Shown here: piece after piece, positions 1 to 13,464 of the stretch
Numbering within the stretch: the first letter of the stretch is position 1
Layout of the letters: each line of letters opens with the position of its first letter
Assembly: GCA_003508835.1 (NCBI GenBank)
Contig: PUFA01000287.1
Location: 868,001 to 932,000 of the forward strand
Length of the DNA stretch: 64,000 nt
DNA from: Eonycteris spelaea
Taxonomy: Eukaryota; Chordata; Mammalia; Chiroptera; Pteropodidae
Direction of reading: 5' to 3'
Translations under genes and position numbers: made by a program
The notes under the pieces: generated by a model
Databases searched by the model: none
Seen by the model: the letters and a program-made list of their open reading frames with translations, nothing else
What the model was told of the DNA's origin: nothing

Positions 1-2860
1 AATCACCAGAAGAGCAAAAAGAAAAAATAAAAATAATGAGAATAGTTTAAGAGGCCTCTGGGACAATATCAACCATCCCAACATTTGCATCATAGGGGTA
101 ACTGAAAGAGAAGAGAGAGAGCAAGGAATTGATAACTTATTTTTTAAAAAAATGAGGACTGAAGATTGAAATCATACCAAGCATCTTCTCTTATCAAAAT
201 GGTATGAAACTAGAAATTGATTACAAAAAATAAAAAATAAAAACCTAAAGAGCACACAACACATAGAAACTAAATAACATGCTACTAAACAATGAATGTG
301 CTAACAATGAGATCAAGGGAGAAATTAAAAGATATCTTGAGAAAAATGAAAATATGATGGCTTAAAAAAATCTATGGAACACAGCAAAAGCAGTTCTATG
401 AGGAAAATTCATAGCAATAAGGCCTACTTTAAGAAACAGACAAAATTTTAAATAAACTATATAGCCTCGCACCTAAGGAACCAGAAAAAGAATAGGAAGG
501 AAACAAAGCCCATAGTGAGTGGAAGAAAGGAAACAATAAAGATAGAAGTGGAAATAAATAAAATACAATCTAAAAAATACAAAATATCAATAAAACCAAG
601 AGCCAGTTCTCTCAAAACATAAATGCTATTGATAAACCTTTAACCAGACTCATTAAGAAAAAGAGTGGACTCCAATAAATAAAATCAGAAATGAAAGAGG
701 AAACATGACAACCGACTCCACCTAAATACAAAGGGTTATAAGAAGCACTACAAACAATTGTATGCCAACAAATTGGACAAACTGAAAAAAAAAAAGATAA
801 ATTGTGAGAAACATACAATTTTCCATTTATCCATTGTAAGTACAGGATACAAAATTAATATTCAAAAGTCGGTTAAATTTTATCCCAATAATAACTATCA
901 GAAAGAGAAATTAAGAAAACAATTTTATTTACAATTGCATCAAAAAAATAATAAAATACATAGCAATCAATTTAACCAAGGAGGTAAAAGACTTGTACTC
1001 AAGAAATTATGTCACTGAAGAAAAAAATAAAAAAAGATGCAAATTTCAAAAAAAAAGATACAAATAAATGGAAGCATATAATGCACCCATGGATAAGAAG
1101 AATTAACATTATAAGAATGTCTATGCTACCCCCAAAAAATCTATAAATTCAATGAAATCCATATCAAAATACCAATGGCATTTCTCACACAACTAGAACA
1201 ATCCTAAAATTTACATGGAATCATAAAAGACCTCAAATAGCGACAGCAATCTTAAAAAATTGAAAAGAACAAAGTTGGAGGTACCGCACTACCTGATATC
1301 AAACTAAAATACAAGGCTATAGTAATCAAAACAGCATGGTACTGGCAAAAAACAGACACGTAGATTAATGAAACAAAATAGAGAACCCAAAAATAAACCC
1401 ACACCTGTACAGTTATTTAACTTATGACAAAAGACACAAAAATATACGATAGGGTAAAGGCAGTCTATTCAATAAATGATGTTGGGAGAACTAAACAGAT
1501 ACATGCAAAAAGAAATGAATCTGGACCACCTTCTTAGACCATATACAAGGATAAGCTCAGATAGATTAAAGGCTTAAATGTAAAACCCCAAACCATAAAA
1601 CTCCTAGAAGAAAAACATAGGCCGTAAACTCTCTGGCATTACTCTTAGTAATATTTTTTCTGATATATCTTCTCTAGCAAGCAAAACAAAAGAAAAATAA
1701 ATAGGACTACGTTAAACTAAAAAGGTTTCACATAACAAAGGAATCCATCAATGAAACGATAAGACATCCTACTTAATGAGAAAAGATATTTGCCAATGAT
1801 GTGTCTGATAAGAGGTTAATATCCAAATTTATGAAGAACTCATATAACTCAACACCAATTTTTTTAATTAAAAATTGGACAGAGGACCTAAATAGGAATT
1901 TCTCCAAAGAAGATGTACAGATGAACAATAGATATATGAAAAGATGCTTGAGGTCACTAATCATCAGAGGATTGCAATTTAAAACCATGATAAGATATCG
2001 CCTCATATCTGTCAGAATCACTATGATCAATAAATCAAAAAAACAAGTGTTGGTAAAGATGTGGAGAAAAAATAGAATTCTCCTACATTGTTGGCATTGC
2101 AAATTGCTATAACGACAATGAAAAACAGTTTGGAGGGTCCTGAAAAAGTAAGAAATAGAACTACCTTATGACCCAGTTATTGTGATTCGGGATATTTATC
2201 TAAAGAAAACCAAAACATTAATTCAAGATTTATGCACCTGTAGGTTCATAGCAGCACTATTTAAAACAGCCAAGATATGGAAACAACCTTCACAATAGTC
2301 AAAATATGGAGGTAAGCTAAGTAATAGATGACTGGATAAAAAAGAAGTGGTACATATGTACAGTGGAATATTACCAGCCATAAAAAAGTGAAATCTTACC
2401 GTTTGCAATGATATGGATGGACCTAAAGGATATGCTAAGTGCAATAAGTCAGAGAGAAAAAGGCAAATACCATACGATTTCTCTTATATATGGAATCTAA
2501 GAAACAAAATAAATAAACAAACAAAACAAAACTGTCTCATAGATATAGAGAACAAACTGGTGACTACCAGTTTGGAAGGCTGGGTGTAAAAGGAGAAGGG
2601 ATTAAGAAGTGCACACACACACACACACACACACAGTTTTATATATATAGTTACATATATATAGTATATATTGTGTGTGTATATATATGGTTATATGTAT
2701 AGTATATATTGTATATATATGATTATATATATATAGTATATATTGTATATATATATATATGGTTATATATACATACATACAATATATATATATAACCACT
2801 ATGTTCTACAACTTAAACCATATAAAATAACATTGAGTGTCAACTCTAAGTGAGAAATAG
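1..2860 (+). mobile_element. L1, sense, internally deleted, runs in from the left edge
   Basis: The first ~165 bases match the L1 ORF1 end. The sequence then jumps directly into ORF2 past the endonuclease (from about 166). A second loss near 790-850 removes most of the reverse transcriptase (RT) core, joining early RT to the late-RT stretch that begins about 845. The ORF2 C-terminal part runs to about 2440; an open stretch of about 103 codons at 1801-2112 is a relic of it. A 3'UTR follows to about 2860 with the usual L1 ending. Stops and frameshifts are everywhere, so it is not functional. Calls are by recognition of L1 consensus-like text, not alignment. Confidence 0.85.
2611..2805. repeat. 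CA then TA/TATG microsatellite inside L1 3'UTR
   Basis: A run of about 12 CA units (2611-2634) is followed by about 170 bases of alternating TATATA/TATATG/GTGTAT units. It lies in the 3'UTR of the flanking L1. Translations of this tract give long I/Y/T-rich frames that are not genes. Confidence 0.95.
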
Positions 2861-2999
2861 AGATTTTTTAAAGTAATTAATAAAGAGATTCATTAATTTT
2901 TATTAATATAGTTTCTCAAAATGTTTTCTGTAACTTCCTAATTGGATCATAAAACAGTAAGCGCTAGAGTCATATCAATAATATTGGCATTTTGTGTTG

Positions 3000-4137
3000 G
3001 TGGCATTGTTTTTACGGCTTTAATAAGAAATAATTTACATATGTAGTTTATTCATTGTAAATACAGAATTTAGTAATTTTTAGAAATTTTTAAGGAAATT
3101 TATGGAGTTGTACAACCAATAAAACAATTCAGTTGTAAAACAATTTCATTGCTCAAAAATTTTTTCTAAAACCCATTTACAGTTAATCTGAGCACCCACC
3201 CCAAGCCCAGGCAACCACTGATCTGCTTTCAATGACTACAGATTTTCTTTTTTTCTGCACATCTCATATAAATGGAATCATACAATATGCAGTATTTTGC
3301 ATCGGCCTTCTCCTTAGCATAACGTTATTAAAGTTTATCCATGCTGTACCACGTGAAAGTATTTCAGTCCTTTTAATTGATAAATAGCCATCTGTTGTAG
3401 GGATAAAACACATTTCTTCAAGCCAGTCACTGTTTGATAGACACTTGTATTGTTTCCAATTTTTTTTATAACTAATGATGATATAAACTTTTGCATATGA
3501 GTCTTTGTTTTAATATTAGGTATTCATTTCTCTTGAATATAGAAATGAAGTAAAATTTCCAGATCACATGATAAGTTTTTAACTATTCAAGAAACTGATA
3601 AACTTCCAAATAGCACCTTATAATTCCACCAACAACATATGAGGATTCCTATTTTTCCACAATTTCCTAACACTTGGTTTCATCAATCTTTTTTTATTAT
3701 AGCCATTCTATTAGGTATGCAGTGGTACCTCATTGTGAACTTCATTTGCATTTCCCTAACAACTAACTACATTGAGCACATTTTCATGTGTTTCTCAGGC
3801 ATTCATGTGCATTCTTTGGTGAAATGTTTATTCTACTCTTTGCCCAGTCTTAAAATTTGGCTGTTTGTCTTCTTATTCTTGATTTATAAGAGCTCTTCAT
3901 ATATTCTGTATATAGTCTTTTGTCAAATATATGAGTTGCAAATATTTTCTCCCAGTCTATATTTTTTCTCCATTGTCTCAATGTTATATTTGGAAAAACT
4001 AAAGTTTTCATTTTGATGGAATCCAACTTATCAATTTTTATTTTATGGCTCAAACTTTTGGTCTCATATCTAAGAAATCTTTGCTTAATCCAAGGTCACA
4101 AAGATTTGCTTCAACGTTTTCTTCTAAAATTTCCTTC
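3000..4137 (-). mobile_element. Old L1 (L1M-type), antisense, 3' part
   Basis: Reads as the reverse complement of an old L1 3'UTR and ORF2 C-terminus: Asn/Ala-rich 3' segments, the 'nucleotide hinge' stretch near 3620-3720, and the segment near 3880-3960 seen in every L1 of the window. Divergence is high, with many indels. It appears to be the 3' part of the same old element that continues at 4645-5410 and 6723-9900, because those segments follow in the correct antisense order. Confidence 0.75.
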
Positions 4138-4644
4138 TATGTTACCATTTTCAGCATAAATGTTTGGCAGTAGCATAAATAAGAAAAAGATATAATATAG
4201 TTCCTTGGTTCTTCATATTTCTTAGACCGGCATTGACATTTTTCTGTTTTTGAAGCAAGTTCTGGTTCAAATGCAAAGTGTGGTCCCTCAGGGTTGCTGA
4301 CATCCCTACTTACACTGGTCATGGATGTAACAAAAATACATTTATCTTGTATTTACTAAGAGTCTCACTGACCTACCTGCCTGCCACCCTGTGAATCCAC
4401 AAAAATTCTGTTCGTTGGGGTGTCACACCAATTATATGTGAATTGGGCAGCCAGTGTGGTGGATATGCACATTGCACAAGATGTGCTCACATGTATGTTG
4501 CATTGTCCCATTAGACTTAACTTACAAAACACAGGCTCAAAGATAAAATTATTAATAATTTCAAGTAGTTGACTTCAGAGCCCTAACTCAGGACTCTATG
4601 TTACTGCACAGGTCCATGCCCATGCAACTGGCTCTGGCAATAGG
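4138..4644. other. Non-L1 interval within an old L1, no recognised feature
   Basis: About 500 bases with no L1 similarity that I can see and no ORF of note. It separates two segments of the old antisense L1. It may be a diverged insertion or a replaced segment. I recognise no family. Confidence 0.4.
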
Positions 4645-5410
4645 TTTTTCATAAGTGCTTTTAACAGATAAAGAAATTTTTCTTCTGTATCCAGATTATT
4701 AGTTTTTGTTTGATTGTTTTTTTTTATTTTTGATCATGACTAATGTCACATTTTGTGAAGTGCTTTTTCCACGTCTATTGAGATAATCATGTAGGATTTT
4801 TTCCTTAATTGATACTCAAATATTAAGCCAATTTTTCAGTAATGGAATAAATCCTAGAATATAATCCAGGTGTATTCCTTTATATGTTTAATTAATTAAT
4901 ATCTTCTTAAGAATTTTTGTTTCTATGTTCATGAAAAATATTCATACGTAGTTTTCTTTTCTTGTGCTGCCTTTGTTTCGCTCTGGTATCAGGATAATGC
5001 TGACTTGAGAATGACTTGAGAATTTTTCCTTCTACCACTATTTTCTGAAAGTTTGTATGTTATTATGTTTTATTTAAATATTTGATAGAATTGACTAATG
5101 AAGCCAATCTGGTCCTAGACATTTCTTTATGGAAAGATTTTCAATAACTAATTCAACATTTACACCTATAGATTTATTCAGATTTTCTTTTTAAGTGCAT
5201 TTTGGTAATTCATTTATTTCTAAAAATTTGTGTTCTATTCAAGCGAATTTGTTGGTATAGTGTTTTTTATAATATTCCTTTAGAATTCTTTTAAATTTCT
5301 GCAGAATCAGTAGTGATGCTATATCTTTCATTTATGCTTTGGGTCTATATCTTTCATTTATGCTTTGGGTATTTTGAGCTTTCTTATTTCTTTTTCATTC
5401 TAAGTATGGC
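4645..5410 (-). mobile_element. Old L1, antisense, ORF2 RT segment
   Basis: Reverse complement of diverged L1 ORF2 around the reverse transcriptase. It is cut at 5410 by a younger L1 and resumes after 6722. It contains a 26-bp tandem duplication at 5319-5370. Confidence 0.7.
5319..5370. repeat. 26-bp perfect tandem duplication
   Basis: Two adjacent identical 26-base units (5319-5344 and 5345-5370), each starting ctatatcttt and ending ctttgggt, within old L1 sequence. Confidence 0.9.
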
Positions 5411-6722
5411 TATTTTTATTAAATTTATTGGGGTGACATTGGTTAATAAAATTATAGTTTTAATGTACAAATTTAATAATACATCATTGGTATATTGCAT
5501 TGTGTATTCACCACCCAAAGTCAAATCTTCCATCACCATATATTTTACTCCCTTTATCCTCATCTACTCTCCTCCTCCCCGCTTTCTCTCTGGTAACCAC
5601 TAAACTGTTGGGTCTATGAGTTTTTGTTTGTTTGTCTTGTTCATTTACTGCTTTCAGTTTTATATCCCACATATGAATGGAATCATATGCTTCTCACCTT
5701 TTTCTGTCTGACTTATTTTGCTTAGCAAAATAGTCTCAAGATCCATCCATGTTGTCACTAATGGCAGTATTTCATATTTTCTTACGATTAATATTCCATT
5801 ATATATATGTACCACATCTTCTTACCCCATCATTTATCAAAAAACATTTGGGTTGTTTTCATGTTTTGGACACCTGTGAATAATGATGCAATGAACATCA
5901 GGGTGTATATGTCTTTACAAATAAATGTTTTCAAATTTGGGGGGTAAATACTCAGAAGAGAGATTGCTGGGTCATATGGCAATTCTATTCTTAATTTTTT
6001 GAGGAACCTCCATACTGTTTTCCATAGTGGTGGTACCAATTTACATTCCCACCAGCAGAGTATGAGGGTTCTTTTTTCCCTACAACTTCTCCACCATTTG
6101 TTATTTTCTTGTCCTGTTAATGATAGCCATTCTACCAGGTGTGAGGTGGTATCTCATTGTGTTTTTGATTTGCATTTCCCTAATAACTAGTGAAGTTGAG
6201 CATCTTTTCATATGTCTATTGGTCATTCGTATGTTTTCTTGAGAGAAGTGTCTGTACAGATCCTCTGCCCATTTTTAAATTGGATTTTTTTTTGTCATTG
6301 AGTTGTATGTGTTCTTTATGTATTTTGGATATTAGCTCCTTATTGGAGGTGCTGTTTGCAAATATCTCCCATTTAGTTGGTTGCTTCTGTGTCTTGTTGA
6401 TGGTTCTTTGTTGTACAAAAGCTTTTTAGTTTGACATAATTCCATTCATTTATTTTTCATTTTACTTGTTTTGAGGCCAAATTCACAAAATCTTCTCTAA
6501 ATCCAAGGCCAAATTCACAAAATCTTCTCTAAATCCAAGGTTTATGAGTTTAGTACCCATAGTTTTCTTCTATGCAATTTACTGTTTCTGATCTTATATT
6601 TAGGTTTTTAACCCATTTTTAGTTAATTTTGGTGTATGGTGACAGATAGCAGTCTGGTTTTATTTTTTTGCATGTGGCTTTCCAATTTTCCCAGCATCAT
6701 TTATTGAAATTTTATTTCTACT
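5411..6722 (-). mobile_element. Younger L1, antisense, 5'-truncated, nested in old L1
   Basis: Starts with the reverse complement of the 3' end found on the younger L1s here (the ggggtgacattgg block near 5430). It continues through a C-rich 3'UTR tract (5570-5590) and the ORF2 C-terminus to about 6720. Old L1 text is present on both sides. It contains a 32-bp tandem duplication (6475-6538). Frames of 61-79 codons here are broken. Confidence 0.8.
6475..6538. repeat. 32-bp perfect tandem duplication
   Basis: Units 6475-6506 and 6507-6538 are identical (ggccaaattcac...atccaa). The single-copy version of this block occurs in the other L1 copies, so the duplication is private to this copy. Confidence 0.9.
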
Positions 6723-9700
6723 TCCAAAGAACAAAGTTTTGATTTCATTCATTTTTCTCTATTGTTCTGTTTTCTATTTCATTGATTTCCACACTAATCT
6801 GTATTATTTTGTTCCTTCTGTTTATTTTTGGTGTTAGGTTTTTTTCTGTATTTCTATATTATATTTTTCTATTTCTATATATATTCCATATTATTTTTCT
6901 ATGTTCTGCATTTCTATATTCATTTGCATATCTTTAAGATTAAAGTGAAAACTTAAGTTATTGATTTAAGACCTTTCTTCTTTTCTGATACAGGTATTTG
7001 AAATTTTAATTTTCCTCTAAACATTGCGTTAAATGCATCTTATAAATTTTAAAATGTTGTACTGTTGTTTCCTTTCATTTAAAAGTACTTTTTAATTCTC
7101 ATTGCTATTTTATTTTTCACCTAAGGTTATAAGTAAGTGTGTTGTTTAATTTTGAAATATGTGTGGGTTTCTCAGATTTTTCTATTATAAAGATCTAATG
7201 AAATTCCACAGTGGTCAGAGAACATACTTATGATTTCAGTATTTTTTAAACTTAGATTTGTTTTGTGGCACATCATATGGCCTATCCTGGATACTGTTAC
7301 ATGTGCACTTGAAAAGAATGTGTATCCTATAGTCACTGGGTGTATTCATCACCTAGGTTGAGTTGCTTGATAGTGTTGTTCAAATCTCCTTTAATCTTGG
7401 TAATTTACTGTCTAGTTGTCCTATTAATTATTGAAAGTGTTTAAATCTTTGATTATTACTGTTTAAATGCCTTTTTCTCTTTTCAATTCTGTCACATTTT
7501 GCTTCATGTATTTAGGGCTCTACTGTGAAGTGCATACACGTCTATAATTGTTATGTCTTCCTGGTTGCATTGTCCCTTTTGTCATTATGAAATGTTCTTT
7601 GCCTTTAGTAATATTTCTCATCATAGAGTCTATAGAATTATTAATATAATAACTTTCACTCTCTTATAGTTACTGTTTTTATGGTATTCATATAATTGAA
7701 TCTAAGATGTGTCTCTTATTGACAGTTTATAGTTGTGTCTTACATTTTTATTCAGTCTGACAATCTGATTGTCCATCCACATTTAATATAATATGAATAT
7801 GCAGGCATATATCTCTGCATTTTTCTCTTTGTTTGCTATATGTCTCATAGTTTTTTTTTTGATTCAACATTTTTTGTTTAGTACCTAATTTTTTTAATGT
7901 GTACATACCATTTTAATAACTCTGTTCATTTTTACTATATTTTTAGTTATTTTCTCAGTGATTGCTCTATGCATTTTAACTTATCACAGTCTACTTCAGA
8001 ATAATACTAACTTAATTCTGTTAAAATATACAAAATTTGCTTTAATATCTCCTTTTCTTCTTTCCCCCTTTATATTGTTATATCTATTATCTCTCCATAT
8101 GTTATAAATTTAACAGTACAGTTACAATAATTGCTTTAAACAATTTTGTTTTTGAAGACATTTTAAAAATAAATTAGATAAATACATTAATAGAATCTTT
8201 CCTATTTTCCACACATTTGCTATTTACATCACTCCTCATTTCTTCAATGCAATTGAGTTACTGTCTGGTGTCACTTGTTTTCAAACAAAAAGACTTTCGT
8301 CAGTATTTCTTACAAGACATATTTGATGGCACCTAAATTCTCTTCATATTTTTTTATTTTGCTTTTGTTTATTGTGCCCTTATTTTTTAAAGAATAACAT
8401 TGCTATGTATAAAATTATTTTAAATTTTTTTTTTCCTTCAGCACTCACAGGGCATCTCACTGCCATCTGACTTCCATTGTTTTTAATGTAAAGTACACCA
8501 TTATTTTTTCAGTTTTTATCCTGTATGTGATAAAAATTTTTTCTCTTGGTTCTTTCAAAATGTTTGATTTTCATTGTTTTTAGTGTAAAGCACACCATTT
8601 TATTTTTAGTTGTTACCCTGTACACGATGAGAAATTTTTCTCTGGTTCTTTCAAAATTTTCTCTTTGTTTATCAGTAACTTGACTATGATGTGTCTAGGC
8701 TTATAACTCTTTGTGTTCATTTTTCTTGATTTTTGTTGCACTTCTTGAGTCTGTATGTTAACCATTTTGATCAAATATGGAAATTTCCCAATCATTATTT
8801 TTCCAAATGTTATTTCTACCTCTTTATCTCCTCTTTTTCTGAGAGTCCCATTATATATATGATTTACGTTGTCCCGCAATTTTCTGAAGCTCTGTTCCTT
8901 TTCTTCAATTATTTTTCTCTTGGTTCCTCAGAATGGATGGCTTCCACTGATCTATCTTCAAGTTCACTGATTATTTTTTCTGCCATGTCAAATCTGTTAC
9001 TGAACCCCATTAGTAAAAATTTCAATTCACTTCTTGTACTTTTCAAATTCAGGATTTCCATTCGGTTCTTTTTTATAATTTTTATAGCCTCATATATTTT
9101 TAATCATTCTTTACTTCCATTCTATAAAAATAATTTGTTTAGTTCTTTGATTACAGTCATCAGAGTTGCTTAAGTCTTTTGTAAGCTAAATGCAAAATCT
9201 TGGGAAATTCAGAGTTTCACCTAACTACTTCTTTTCCTGAGTATGGGTTATACTTTCTTATTTTCTTGCATGTCTTATAACTTCTGATTAAATACTGGAA
9301 ATTTTAAATAATATATTATAGCAACTCAAAATTGTTATTTTACTCTTTGAGGATTTTTGTTAATCATTTAATAACTAGCTTGTACTAAATCTGTGAAATG
9401 TGCCTTAGTCATGTCTCTACTCATTCTTTTTTTTTCTTCTTATTTTTAAGCCTGGTTTCCCAAGAATCACAGATATATTCACATAGCTTAGAGTTCATTC
9501 AAAAGATTTTTCACAGATTTTGCTCAAAAACCTCAAGCCGGGAAGGCTCTCTGTTCTTCTAGTAGATTTGTATGTGACCCAGAGACCACATTCAAGATTC
9601 AGATCACTTTCATGCCAGCTACAACTTTTACTTTCCACCAACCTCTCTTGAGTCTTTTCTATGCATGTGGCATTCTATCAGCCAGGATTATGTAGGTGGC

Positions 9701-9900
9701 TTGGACTCATTTCTGTCTCCATATGCACACAGCTTCTGGTCAACCTGGAACATGTGGAGAGCTTATCAAACCCTAGTTCACTTCCTGGAAATCCCTGTTA
9801 AAACCCCATTTTGTCCACTAGTTCACTGTTTACCCCAAGTGGGACAACCACCTCAGGCTAGCAGAGTTGTGGTTCTTTCTGTTCACTTGAGTAGCAGTGT
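6723..9900 (-). mobile_element. Old L1 (L1M/HAL1-like), antisense, ORF2 5' part, ORF1 and 5' region
   Basis: Continues the old element after the nested L1. 6750-8000 reads as the reverse complement of ORF2 RT and endonuclease. 8430-9180 is the reverse complement of an ORF1-like region of the old L1M/HAL1 type. 9180-9900 is probably the 5' region, less certain. An open frame of 146 codons at 8733-9173 on the plus strand is antisense to ORF1 and is not a gene. A ~96-bp tandem duplication lies at 8477-8656. Confidence 0.65.
8477..8656. repeat. Diverged tandem duplication, ~96-bp period
   Basis: The block from cattgttttt (about 8477) to tctttcaaaat (about 8561) is repeated at about 8573-8656 with several substitutions. 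It therefore duplicated long ago. Confidence 0.8.
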
Positions 9901-10099
9901 TTTAACTCAGGACTTTATAATAACCATAAAGGAATTCATTTAAGTAGAAATTAATGTGCATTGTAAAATTATTTCTAAGTAACTTATTAGCAATTAACTT
10001 AAGCATGGCTATTACTACCATGTGTTTTTTAAAATTGCAAATTTCTTTTCTCTATTGGATTAATATGGGATATGGAATAATTATTAAAATATGTATTTT
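9901..10099. other. No recognised feature
   Basis: AT-rich sequence between the old L1 and a MIR. Short open frames here (about 65 codons) have no recognisable domain. Confidence 0.4.
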
Positions 10100-10265
10100 A
10101 GATTCAGAATGCCTGAATTTTCAGCCCAGTCCTACCATTCTTAACCTTTAAACAATATTGAAAAAATCTCTTCACTATAAAATGGGACTGATAAAAATTA
10201 TATCTAAAAGGTTGAAGAATAAATAAAATCATATGTCTAAAACATTTGACACAATACCCACTGTA
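10100..10265 (+). mobile_element. MIR SINE, sense
   Basis: The order of blocks matches MIR: a diverged body, then 'aaaatgggactgataaaa' (10180-10197), then the 'gaataaataaaatcatatgt' block and the 'acatttgacacaatacc' block near 10242-10258. Diverged, as expected for an ancient element. Confidence 0.7.
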
Positions 10266-11108
10266 GATTATAAAGCACTTGATCACAAATAATTTGGGTC
10301 AGATTACTGCCATGGTTCTGATATTGCTCATCTTATGTGATCCCAAAAGTTTCCTGCCTACATCAACTTTTTGGTTCGGGTAGAGGTTTGTTTTCTCCAT
10401 GCTAATCCCTACTGGGAAGGTTATTTTCTTGATACCAATCCTGGTACATCAATTGCAAAAAAAAAAAAATGTTATTGTCTGTGGTTGCTCAAAGTTCAAT
10501 TAACAAAGTACGGGTCTAGTTTTCATCTATATGCAGTTCATCTGTATATCACTTTTATGCTGGTATTTCTTTTTTTCTCTTTCTGGGTACTTTTGCACCG
10601 ACATGCACAACCCAGGAATTACAGAAGTTAGGGCTAATAAAAATTTTTTGAATGTTTTTAACCATCTACTATGCTATGCTGCTGCAGAGAGAGTGACTCT
10701 TTAGTTAAATATACTGTTGTATGTAATAAGGGATTTCTCTGAGACTCCCTTCCACTTCTTTATTCCATAAAGCTCATTCCTCTTTGATTATTTCCAGCCT
10801 TCTGATGTAAATATTTATATGATTCAGGATCCTACTTTCCTTTGGATCTGAGCTTGGTCTTTCTAACACAGGATAAATGCACATTTAGTACAAATGTATT
10901 TACTTATCTTTGTTAGAAGAATGTAACCACTTACCAGAATATTAGGTGATGGAATGAAAAATATAAAACATGGCTGAACCAAATTTAAGTATTTATCCAC
11001 AGTTTTTCTTTTAGAATCTATGCAAGTTAAATTAAGTAAATGTCTTCTATGTGTACTTGAGGAGTTTATAATCCAACACAGATGCTGCTGCTAATAATAA
11101 TAATAGGT
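10266..11108. other. No recognised gene or repeat
   Basis: Apparently unique sequence. It contains a run of 13 A at about 10459. An open frame of 86 codons at 10371-10631 spans the A run and has no recognisable domain. Confidence 0.4.
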
Positions 11109-11335
11109 TATATTTGTTGAGTGTTTATGTACTCCAGGCATTATTCTAAGTGTTTTATGTATATTATCTTATTTAAACTCACAACAACCTTGTGACTTTG
11201 GTACTATCATTATACCAGTTTTACAAATGAGAGAATTATGGCTCAGTGAGATTAAATATCTTGCCCAAAGGCAGAACCAGAAAAAGATCAAGCAAATTTG
11301 ACTCCAGAGCCTTGGCTCTTTTCTTCCATGCTATA
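11109..11335 (-). mobile_element. MIR SINE, antisense
   Basis: Reverse-complement MIR: 'tgttgagtgtttatgtactc' near 11127, then the 'cttatttaaactcacaacaa' block near 11168, 'ttttacaaatgagag' near 11219, and an end with 'gactccagagccttggctct'. A short run of taa triplets precedes it. Confidence 0.8.
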
Positions 11336-11344
11336 CTCCATTCC

Positions 11345-11560
11345 ATAGTAATGGTTCACAGAACACTTACTGTCTGTTCTCAGTACTATTTAGGTACTTA
11401 TTTCAGTACCATATAAGTATGACTCCTTTATTTCCTAACAATAGCACTAGGGTGTTGTAATATTATAATTCTTATTTAGAAATGGAAAAAATGAAGACAG
11501 AAAAGGTAAGTAATTTCACGAGTCCACATGATAGGAATTGGTGGACCCAGGATTGTAAAC
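11345..11560 (-). mobile_element. Probable second MIR, antisense, diverged
   Basis: Shows the same block order as an antisense MIR but weaker: 'tcctaacaatagcactagg', a rough 'agaaatggaaaaaatgaag', then a 'cacatgataggaattggtgg' segment resembling the MIR body. Only moderate support by eye. Confidence 0.45.
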
Positions 11561-12840
11561 AAAGTATATTAAATCAACAGTACAGAAGCAACACACAGAA
11601 CCTGACTTTTAACTAGTATGTTTAGATAAAGGAATTCTAAAGCAGTTTTCAAGTTTTGTTCTCCTACCCTTTGCCAAAGATTCTAACATGGTGGTCTGAG
11701 GTGGACTAAATACAGTTTTCATCTCATGTGTTATCTCCTACGAACATAATAACTTACCTAGGCAGTTGCAATATATTCATTTACATGTGCTAAAAATAGA
11801 CAAGTGAAAGGAAATTAAACCAAAGGGCCTGTTTTATTAACTTGATCTTGAAGAGACAACTGAATTAATGTAACTCAGTGAAGTAAAAAAAATTAAGATT
11901 ACCTTTCTATAAAAATTGAAATTATTTTGATCAATCGATCTATTTATGCATTTATTTACAAATACTTAATATAACCAAAAGAGTATTAATTACTGAGTAA
12001 GATTATCAAATCAAAATACTAATTAGTCAAAAATACCAAAAACTTATCCATGTAAAGATTTGGAAATGCACTAGAAGAAAAGTATTATTATTGATAACTT
12101 AATTATGTTGCTATCTTTCAGTAAAATTTACCAGCAATAACACTGTATGATAGAGTTTAAAGATTCTAATTGCTTCTTTCTATAATTGAATTCTTCAGCT
12201 TTATCATTTGAAACTTTAGAGCATAATGATATGCTATATAATAGTGTCCAATCTTTAAAGGTGAATTACTTTTTCTTTTTCCCTGGTAAAACCAATACCC
12301 CAGAATTTGAGAGGCTACTTATGATCAATTTTAGCCTTATTCAGAAAAAAAAATGGTATTTAAGTTTTACTTGTCTGCACTTAATATTAGTATAAAATGA
12401 GTAAATATAAATAGAAATAGGTAGAGAAAACTGCAAACTAATCATATTATGTTAATAAAATATTAAATAGCTCTATATCCTAAGGAGCCATGGAAAAGTG
12501 CTCAAGAATAAATGAAACTTTAAATTATCTAAGGAAGAGTTTAAAGAGCTAATACTGGCTACCAATCATATATATAAATCTTCCCAAAAATCTAAAAAGA
12601 AGAATGGGTTAAACAGAATGTGCAAAAACATAGAAAACAGCTCATCAAGCTTTCCCAGCTAGGAAAATGTGGCTTTCCCATACATCATTCAATAAAAAAC
12701 AGATGGGGGAAAATTGGCTGCCAGAAAGAAAGGAAAAACATACAGCATGTTATAATTATGTGCTTCAGATAAACAAAGGGAGGAAGAAGAATATTTTAAA
12801 ACAAAAGGCAATGTTTCTTCCATGAAAACTCTCTCTTAAG
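11561..12840. other. No recognised gene or repeat
   Basis: AT-rich sequence with no frame longer than about 69 codons (12186-12395, no domain) and no repeat that I can name. Confidence 0.4.
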
Positions 12841-13450
12841 TAGGGCAAACTAAGGATAAAATTACATCTTCCCAAAACATTAAGTATCCTGAAATGGACT
12901 TTTCATCTCTAGAAACCACTCTCCTTCTTTTGATGATAATACCCCAAACCCTTTGCCGCTCCTGGAACTTATATTTTAGGAGTCGTATCCAGTTTAGGGG
13001 TGAACCATGTGATTCATGTTGATTCAGTCCATCCAGCCTCATGATCAAATCAGGCCATGTCAGGGATGGAACTGTCTCTCAAATTAGTCCAATTTAGAGT
13101 AAATTCTAGGGTTTGTACAGAAACTCTGGAAGAGCTTTTCCTCACTGGAGTTGACCCTAGGAAGCTATAGGTCTAATGTTATTGACAGCCATACTGATAC
13201 TACATGAAAGAAAAATGAAGCCACTATGCAATGGAGCAGGCTGAAGAGGTAGTGGGTCTTGATGGCAACATTTCAGCTCCTTGATCAAACTGCTCCTGAA
13301 TTAGATGTTTCTCTGGATTTTGAGTCGTGTGAGACAATAAGCTCCCCTTTTATCTAAAGCCATTTGGATTGCATTTTCTATCTATTGACCCTAGAAAAAA
13401 TCCTCAATAATCAGACTCTAGTCTTAGGAACAATGGTGAATAAAAAATCA
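12841..13450. other. Possible ancient LTR-like or other interspersed repeat, unnamed
   Basis: Text near 12950-13040 and 13240-13370 resembles a widely dispersed mammalian repeat with an LTR-like end. I cannot name the family. The open frames are not coding. Support is weak. Confidence 0.3.
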
Positions 13451-13464
13451 GAGCAACTACAAAT

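Noticed and set aside
2602..2799. Ile/Tyr/Thr-rich 65-codon frame
   Set aside because: Translation of the TA/CA microsatellite.
8733..9173. 146-codon plus-strand frame, Phe/Ser/Leu-rich, as a membrane protein
   Set aside because: It is antisense to old L1 ORF1; the hydrophobic look comes from reading an A-rich gene backwards.
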